Part shown: positions 5,538 to 9,940 of the stretch, piece by piece
Position numbering within the stretch: the first letter of the stretch is position 1
Layout: every line of letters begins with the position of its first letter
Notes under the pieces: model-generated
Told to the model about the DNA's origin: nothing
Databases searched by the model: none
Seen by the model: only the letters and a program-made list of their open reading frames with translations
Translations under genes and position numbers: made by a program
From: JAACEU01 sp043816165
Lineage (GTDB): Bacteria > Patescibacteriota > Gracilibacteria > UBA1369 > LOWO2-01-FULL-3
Assembly: GCA_043816165.1 (NCBI GenBank)
Contig: JBDRIE010000002.1
Coordinates: 1-9,940 of the forward strand
DNA: 9,940 nt
Direction of reading: 5' to 3'

Positions 5538-7237
5538 ACGGCAAACAGATCCAAGCAGACCCTAACAAATCTGTCCTGGAAACAGCCACAAAGGAAGGCA
5601 TCGATATTCCGGCTCTATGCTACCATCCGGACCTTCCGGTAAAAGCGAATTGTCGCCTCTGCCTGATAGAAATCAAAGGCAAAAACGGCCTCTACACAGC
5701 TTGTTCAACAAAAATAAAAGAGGGAATGGAAATCAAAACGGAATCTCCCCTCATAAGCCGAGCAAGAGTCACAAACCTTGAACTGATTTTTTCCCAACAC
5801 TGCGAAGAATGCCAGGATTGCGTCCTTTTCCCGAACTGCAAACTTCTCGAGCTGGCAAAAAAATACGGAGCCCAATGTCGAAAGTTCGAAGATCGAAAAA
5901 AAGATCGTCCAGTCTACCAATTCGGTCCATCAATAGTTTTCGATTCACGAAAATGCATAGACTGCCGAAACTGCGTAGACGTTTGCAACAAAGAGAACAT
6001 AGGATTCTTCGAAGTTGAAGAAAAAGGAACATTCCACGAAATAGTTCCATCAAACAAGCCGGACAAAGACTGCATTTTGTGCGGACAATGCATCACTCAC
6101 TGTCCTGTGGGAGCCATAGAAGCGGTTGGAGAATTTGAAGATGTTGAAAAACCATTAAAACATAAAAACAAAATAGTTGTTTTTCAAATAGCCCCATCAA
6201 TCAGAAGCTCAATAGGTGAAGAATTTGATATGCCACACGGATCAGTGGTCACCGATCAGATTGTGGGAGCAATCAAGATGCTAGGAGTCGACAAAGTATT
6301 TGACGTGTGTGTCGGTGCCGATTTCACAACAACAGAAGAGGCGAAAGAACTAAAATCCCGTATTGAAAACAAAGGCGTTCTTCCAATGTTCACATCTTGT
6401 TGCCCATCATGGGTAAAGTACGTCGAATTTCATCATCCTGAACTCATACCTCACCTCACAACGGCGAGATCGCCTCACATGATGTCCGGTGGGGTAATCA
6501 AAACATATTGGGCTGAGAAGGAAAATATAGACCCCAAAGACATATACGTAGTCTCGATAATGCCCTGCACATCAAAAAAATACGAAATCACACGAAAAGA
6601 ATTCGAATTCAACGGTCTAAAACCGGTCGACTACGTCATGACCACCCGCGAACTCGCATATCTATTTAAAATCAAAGGAATTGACCTGAAAAAAGTAAAA
6701 CCGGTACCCGCAGACAACCCAATTGGCAAGCCATCGGGAGCCGGAGTAATCTACGGAGCTTCAGGTGGAGTAATGGAATCAGCACTCCGTTCAGCTCACG
6801 AAATGATGACCGGAAAACAACTCAAAAAACTGGACTTCAAAGACATTCGAGGAATGCAAGGATTCAAAACTGCAATCACCAAAATAGGAGACCGAAAAGT
6901 AAAAGTTGCAGTCGCAAACGGAATTGCAAACGCAGAAAAAATAATACAACAACTAAAAGAAGACCCAAACAAATACGACTACATAGAAATAATGACATGC
7001 TTCGGAGGCTGCATAGGTGGGGGCGGCCAGCCAATCCCTGTAAACGACGAGATCAGAAAGGCACGTGCCAAAGCCCTCTACAACATCGACGCAAAAAAAT
7101 CCCTAAGGGCCGCCCACAGAAACCCAATCCTCATGAAAACATACAAAGAATATTTCAACAACGACAAAATCATTCATCATATATTTCATTCATCATTTAC
7201 CCCTAAGAAAAAAACATGCATAAAACGTCTACGTTAA
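5513..7237 (+). CDS. hydA: [FeFe]-hydrogenase catalytic subunit HydA (five-cluster type)
   Basis: This 574-residue enzyme catalyses 2H+ + 2e- <-> H2. Domains in order: a [2Fe-2S] ferredoxin (C36, C47, C50, C64); a His-Cys [4Fe-4S] site (H96, C100, C103, C109); a two-cluster ferredoxin (C148/151/154/158 and C187/190/193/197); then the H-cluster domain with TSCCPSW (294-300, proton-transfer C296, ligand C297), MPCTSKKYE (350-358, ligand C352) and MTCFGGCIGGGGQP (494-507, ligands C496 and C500). All catalytic cysteines are present; T495 replaces the more common alanine of 'MAC'. A small-subunit-like tail HHIFHSSFTP ends the chain. The ATG at 5513 is preferred over a TTG at 5471, since the ferredoxin fold begins right at RKVKIKINGK. 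It overlaps hydB by 25 nt and the next gene by 22 nt. No HydEFG maturation genes are in view. Confidence 0.95.
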   Translation: MRKVKIKINGKQIQADPNKSVLETATKEGIDIPALCYHPDLPVKANCRLCLIEIKGKNGLYTACSTKIKEGMEIKTESPLISRARVTNLELIFSQHCEECQDCVLFPNCKLLELAKKYGAQCRKFEDRKKDRPVYQFGPSIVFDSRKCIDCRNCVDVCNKENIGFFEVEEKGTFHEIVPSNKPDKDCILCGQCITHCPVGAIEAVGEFEDVEKPLKHKNKIVVFQIAPSIRSSIGEEFDMPHGSVVTDQIVGAIKMLGVDKVFDVCVGADFTTTEEAKELKSRIENKGVLPMFTSCCPSWVKYVEFHHPELIPHLTTARSPHMMSGGVIKTYWAEKENIDPKDIYVVSIMPCTSKKYEITRKEFEFNGLKPVDYVMTTRELAYLFKIKGIDLKKVKPVPADNPIGKPSGAGVIYGASGGVMESALRSAHEMMTGKQLKKLDFKDIRGMQGFKTAITKIGDRKVKVAVANGIANAEKIIQQLKEDPNKYDYIEIMTCFGGCIGGGGQPIPVNDEIRKARAKALYNIDAKKSLRAAHRNPILMKTYKEYFNNDKIIHHIFHSSFTPKKKTCIKRLR

Positions 7238-7725
7238 CAATCAACAAGGTCAACATCCTCTCGATTATCAAATTCGCCGCCCTGATCGGAGTCGCAACAA
7301 TAGTTCCATTATTCCACTTCCAACCGGTCACCGGCCCAATAGTCAACGCGACCCTCTTCATCGCAGCCGCAACTCTCGGTGCCCAAAGCGCCATCCTGGT
7401 TGGCCTGATACCAAGCATAATAGCACTTTCATCGGGGCTCCTCCCTCCGGTCCTCGCCCCAATGATCCCATTCATCATGCTCAGCAACGCGATCCTGATC
7501 ATGACTTACTCCCACCTCGCCAAACAAAACTACTGGCTAAACATAGCCCTCGCCAGCACTATCAAATTCCTATTTCTATTCGCCACCAGCTCGGTAGTAA
7601 TAAATCTACTCCTACAAAAAGAAATAGCGGACACAGTCGCGCTCATGATGAGTTGGCCACAATTAGTCACAGCCCTAGCCGGAGGAATTATAGCCTACCC
7701 AATAATCAAATTGATGAAGAAATAG
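7216..7725 (+). CDS. ECF-transporter S-component-like membrane protein of the hydrogenase operon
   Basis: This 169-residue protein is almost entirely hydrophobic, with five or six membrane spans at about 14-33, 40-57, 59-72, 77-98, 107-131 and 147-165, and a basic end (KLMKK). The pattern PVTGPIVNATL (37-47), then GAQSAILVGLIPSIIAL, SGLLPPVLAP and MIPFIMLSNA resembles substrate-binding S components of ECF vitamin and cofactor transporters and related small proteins. The ATG lies 22 nt inside the end of hydA in another frame, so translation is very likely coupled and the product should serve the hydrogenase, for instance as a membrane partner or an importer of a precursor. No ECF ATPase or T component is in the window. 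The family call is moderate and the substrate unknown. Confidence 0.6.
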   Translation: MHKTSTLTINKVNILSIIKFAALIGVATIVPLFHFQPVTGPIVNATLFIAAATLGAQSAILVGLIPSIIALSSGLLPPVLAPMIPFIMLSNAILIMTYSHLAKQNYWLNIALASTIKFLFLFATSSVVINLLLQKEIADTVALMMSWPQLVTALAGGIIAYPIIKLMKK

Positions 7726-7727
7726 GT

Positions 7728-8768
7728 CTAGTAGCCGAATTCAGTTATATCAATTTCTATTCCTTCCAAATCTGCCGGACTCATTCCCAGCTCTTCGTAC
7801 ATAGAATCGTCAATCATTATTGTCTCTTCCATCAGACCAGGATCAGCCATCATTGCCGGATCCACTCCCATCATTGCCGCAAATATCATCATCGGATCGA
7901 ATTCTTCAACGTCCTCCGGGATTTCAATCACAACAGGTGTATGCAAATTCATAAATTCCATTGAGAAATCAAAATTCCCATCAGCTCCCTCCAAATCAGT
8001 CATTATCATAGTCCCTGTGACCTTAGTCAAAACATTCTCAACTTCATCCACATACATCATTACATCTACCTCTATACTTTCCATCATATTTTCTAATCCA
8101 TCTTCTTCGGTACTTGTGGACGATTGCCCCTGCATTTTTATCGCTTTTTGGATGAATTTGTAAGCGGCCTTTTTATCCAATTTTCCCGTATAAACATAGT
8201 ATCCATACTCTGTTTTCAAAAGCTCAACATCGGTAAAGAACTCAGTCTTTTCATAAAGTTTTTTCAATTCTTTTTGCTCCTCAGTCATATTTTCCTCGTC
8301 TCCCATTGAGAAAGTAGTAAATGGAGATATGTCCTCCAAAATTTCATCCTGCAAACTCAAGCTATACCATTGCCCCTTAAATGGCTCCACCATTTCAGAA
8401 GAAAGATCCCCATTGAAATCAGAAATCTCATTAATGATAAAATACAAAGAATCTCCATCAGATGCCATTTCACCGGACATAGATTGACTCTCAAATTCCT
8501 CAGTAGACATTTCAACATCAACTTCCATAGTAAATTTTGGCTTTGCTTTGTCAGTATTATCTTGTTGACCGGCATATTCTATAGCGAAATTTATAGATTC
8601 GCCCCCGACGGTCATATCTCCATCAAAAGAGAAGTCATAATCGTAATAATCTATTTCCTCAAGATTCTTGAAAGCCTCATTCACAAAATCTTTTGAAGCC
8701 GATTCAAATAGCGAACACCCGCTCAAAACTATAGCTCCAACAATAAACGGAATAAGTAATTTTTTCAT
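7728..8768 (-). CDS. Acidic, methionine-rich lipoprotein of unknown function
   Basis: The 346-residue product begins with a lipoprotein signal peptide: KK, a hydrophobic stretch of about 13 residues, and the lipobox LSGC (15-18). It would be lipid-anchored at C18 and face outside the membrane. The mature part alternates short strands (for example YDYDFSFDGDMTV, YYVYTGKLD, VDVMMYVDEV), which recalls the beta-rich LolA/LppX-like or DUF6612-like lipoproteins, but identity is not certain. It is highly acidic, and its C-terminus (about 290-335) is rich in Met and Asp/Glu (DPMMIFAAMMGVDPAMM). The start at 8768 is preferred: a frame extension to a TTG at 8825 would put the start inside the -35 box. 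It is convergent with the membrane protein gene, with only 2 nt between the stops. Confidence 0.8.
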   Translation of the reverse strand: MKKLLIPFIVGAIVLSGCSLFESASKDFVNEAFKNLEEIDYYDYDFSFDGDMTVGGESINFAIEYAGQQDNTDKAKPKFTMEVDVEMSTEEFESQSMSGEMASDGDSLYFIINEISDFNGDLSSEMVEPFKGQWYSLSLQDEILEDISPFTTFSMGDEENMTEEQKELKKLYEKTEFFTDVELLKTEYGYYVYTGKLDKKAAYKFIQKAIKMQGQSSTSTEEDGLENMMESIEVDVMMYVDEVENVLTKVTGTMIMTDLEGADGNFDFSMEFMNLHTPVVIEIPEDVEEFDPMMIFAAMMGVDPAMMADPGLMEETIMIDDSMYEELGMSPADLEGIEIDITEFGY

Positions 8769-8796
8769 TTTTTTTAGGTTAAAATAATGCCCAAAA

Positions 8797-8825
8797 ATGG
8801 TATTGGAAATGGGATAATAAGTCAA
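8797..8825 (-). promoter_or_regulatory. Promoter of the lipoprotein gene
   Basis: On the minus strand TTGACT (8820-8825) and TACCAT (8797-8802) are 17 nt apart. The predicted leader is about 22 nt before the ATG at 8768 and has no Shine-Dalgarno site. The -35 region TTGACTTAT repeats the wording seen at the RloA promoter. Confidence 0.5.
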
Positions 8826-8834
8826 ATTGCTAAT

Positions 8835-9167
8835 CTATTCGCCATCTTTGTTCCTTTTATCGGCAGATCGAAACAGTCCTTGCATAATTTTTCTTTCCCT
8901 CCCGGCAACATTATAAGCATTGGTCACTCCGGTGGCGTTCAAAGCAGCTATTCTATCTTCTTCTTCTTCATCTTCAGTTTCCTCGGCTGTTTCTTCGGGC
9001 TCACCATTCTCTTCTCCTTCAACATCACCACCTTCACCGCAAGCTTTTCTATGAGATTGCATTATCTGCGCAATAGTTCGGTGACCTTCAGCCTTAGGTG
9101 CAGTATCAGGTCTGGATTGCTTATCCTCAGTATTACCTTCATACCTTTTTGGTTTTTCTCCTGACAT
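8835..9167 (-). CDS. Small acidic protein, unrecognised
   Basis: I do not recognise this 110-residue protein. From the ATG at 9167 it has a polar basic start (MSGEKPKRYEG), a mixed segment with HRTIAQIMQSHRKACG (29-44), a glutamate-rich low-complexity stretch (about 50-71, ETEDEEEEDR at its end) and a C-terminus with AALNATGVTNAYNVAGRERK (74-93) and LFRSADKR, likely helical. It has no signal peptide or membrane segment, so it should be cytoplasmic. The frame is open to an ATG at 9212, which would add a hydrophobic start, but that codon lies inside the spacer of a good promoter, so 9167 is preferred. Codon use resembles the neighbours. It could be a nucleic-acid or protein-binding accessory factor; no function is claimed. 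Confidence 0.55.
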   Translation of the reverse strand: MSGEKPKRYEGNTEDKQSRPDTAPKAEGHRTIAQIMQSHRKACGEGGDVEGEENGEPEETAEETEDEEEEDRIAALNATGVTNAYNVAGRERKIMQGLFRSADKRNKDGE

Positions 9168-9199
9168 AAATAAACTGGTTAAAATTAAAATCGGACACA

Positions 9200-9228
9200 A
9201 TCTTAACGCCATTACCGGATTATGTCAA
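9200..9228 (-). promoter_or_regulatory. Promoter of the small acidic protein gene
   Basis: On the minus strand a consensus -35 TTGACA (9223-9228) is followed after 17 nt by TAAGAT (9200-9205), just beyond the methyltransferase stop. Transcription near 9193 leaves about 26 nt before the ATG at 9167 and excludes the ATG at 9212. Confidence 0.55.
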
Positions 9229-9240
9229 CATCATCAGGCG

Positions 9241-9849
9241 TCATTTTCTCGCCTCGACAATCTGATTCACCCAAACATCTTTTTCATAAATAAACTCATC
9301 CCGCGCCACATCAAAATAAGAATATTCCAAAGCTTCAACAACCTTCTTCGGCATATGATAATAAGATTCAATCACGATATCCTCTCCACTTTTCGTCGTC
9401 AATTTAGGAGCCTTTTTTTGATTAATATTTGAAAGAATAAAACGCCCACCCTTCTTCAAAACCCGATAAACTTCATCAAAACTCGTTCTCAAATCACCCA
9501 AATGTACAATCCAAAACAATCCCAAAACCATATCAAAACTCTCATCCCCAAATGGTAATTTTTCGCTATCCCCCACCACGCATTCAGTATCCGGAAACTT
9601 CCTTTTTGTAGCTTTCACCATCTCCCCGGAAATATCCAAAGCCACAACTTTAGCCCCACTCTCCTTCAGCATCTGAATAATTCGACCCGTCCCACATCCA
9701 AGATCCAAAACCCTTTTTCCTCTCAAATCACCCAGCAGTTTCTCCAACGAATTTTTCTCAAAACTATTCAGGTACGCCAAACTTTCATCATACGAAGACG
9801 CATACAGATCATAACCCTTTGCCGAATTGTAAACTTTCTTCTTGCCCAT
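9241..9849 (-). CDS. Class I SAM-dependent methyltransferase (UbiE/Methyltransf_11-like)
   Basis: This is a 202-residue Rossmann-fold methyltransferase. Counting from the ATG at 9849: an N-terminal helix region with YNSAKGYDLYASSYDE (7-22), motif I VLDLGCGTGR (47-56) that binds SAM, the acidic ribose-binding ALDIS (70-74), the adenine-side VVGDSEKLPF (91-100), motif IV SFDMVLGLFWIVHL (104-117) and the post-motif helix VYRVLKKGGRFILSN (127-141). The substrate (small molecule, quinone or other) cannot be told from sequence. In-frame ATGs also lie at 9861 and 9909; the first overlaps the -10 box and the second lies upstream of it, so 9849 is preferred, giving an almost leaderless mRNA. The stop is TGA. 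It is monocistronic or first before the acidic protein gene. Confidence 0.88.
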   Translation of the reverse strand: MGKKKVYNSAKGYDLYASSYDESLAYLNSFEKNSLEKLLGDLRGKRVLDLGCGTGRIIQMLKESGAKVVALDISGEMVKATKRKFPDTECVVGDSEKLPFGDESFDMVLGLFWIVHLGDLRTSFDEVYRVLKKGGRFILSNINQKKAPKLTTKSGEDIVIESYYHMPKKVVEALEYSYFDVARDEFIYEKDVWVNQIVEARK

Positions 9850-9859
9850 ATCGTGAAGC

Positions 9860-9868
9860 ATTGTATCA
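9860..9868 (-). promoter_or_regulatory. Extended -10 promoter of the methyltransferase gene
   Basis: The minus strand reads TGATACAAT, an extended -10 element (TACAAT at 9860-9865), with no clear -35 box. Predicted transcription begins near 9853, about 4 nt before the preferred ATG. The same nine bases occur at the AbiEi promoter. Confidence 0.45.
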
Positions 9869-9940
9869 CAACAAATATCCTGATAAAGTATACTCACAGG
9901 ATTTAACATTATTCCATGGGTGCAGGAGGAGAAAAAAAAC

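Noticed and set aside
1..9940. TGA recoded as glycine, as in Gracilibacteria or SR1
   Set aside because: The conserved genes contain no in-frame TGA, glycine is coded by GGN, and TGA ends the RloB-like and methyltransferase genes at sensible places.
9915..9940. GGAGGAG on the plus strand near the right edge as a ribosome binding site
   Set aside because: No start codon is visible before the window ends, and other genes here do not use such sites, so it cannot be supported.

Overview
The window looks like a chromosome segment from an uncultured, low-GC, fermentative anaerobic bacterium. Compact genes with overlaps, an [FeFe]-hydrogenase, almost no Shine-Dalgarno sites and short leaders would fit a Candidate Phyla Radiation (Patescibacteria) lineage, but that placement is inference. 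The standard genetic code holds: long conserved genes read through without in-frame TGA, glycines are GGN, and TGA serves as a terminal stop in two genes.

Left part (1-3806, all minus strand): a small defence island. In transcription order it carries an ABC/AAA-type ATPase (RloA-like), a RloB-like TOPRIM protein 5 nt behind it, an AbiEi-type antitoxin, and an AbiEii-type nucleotidyltransferase toxin that overlaps the antitoxin by 8 nt and runs off the left edge. The ATPase and the antitoxin each have their own promoter, and both promoters are covered by inverted repeats that look like operators. Beside the island lies a GNAT acetyltransferase gene broken by three frameshifts.

Middle part (3823-7725): a tandem PRC-barrel protein (minus) diverges from a plus-strand unit made of tRNA-Pro(UGG), a short NuoF/HydB-type flavoprotein, a five-cluster [FeFe]-hydrogenase HydA and an ECF-S-component-like membrane protein. 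The three protein genes overlap each other and form an operon. The flavoprotein would exchange electrons between NAD(H) and HydA, which makes or uses H2. The NuoE/HydC-like subunit is absent from the window.

Right part (7728-9849, minus): an unrecognised acidic lipoprotein, a small acidic protein of unknown role and a class I SAM-dependent methyltransferase, each behind its own promoter-like sequence.

Base composition also divides the window. From about 3823 rightward the plus strand is strongly C-rich and G-poor whichever strand is coding. To the left G and C are nearly balanced. The defence island is therefore probably a recent acquisition, and the break falls on a C-rich 18-nt tandem repeat that duplicates the stop codon of the PRC-barrel gene.
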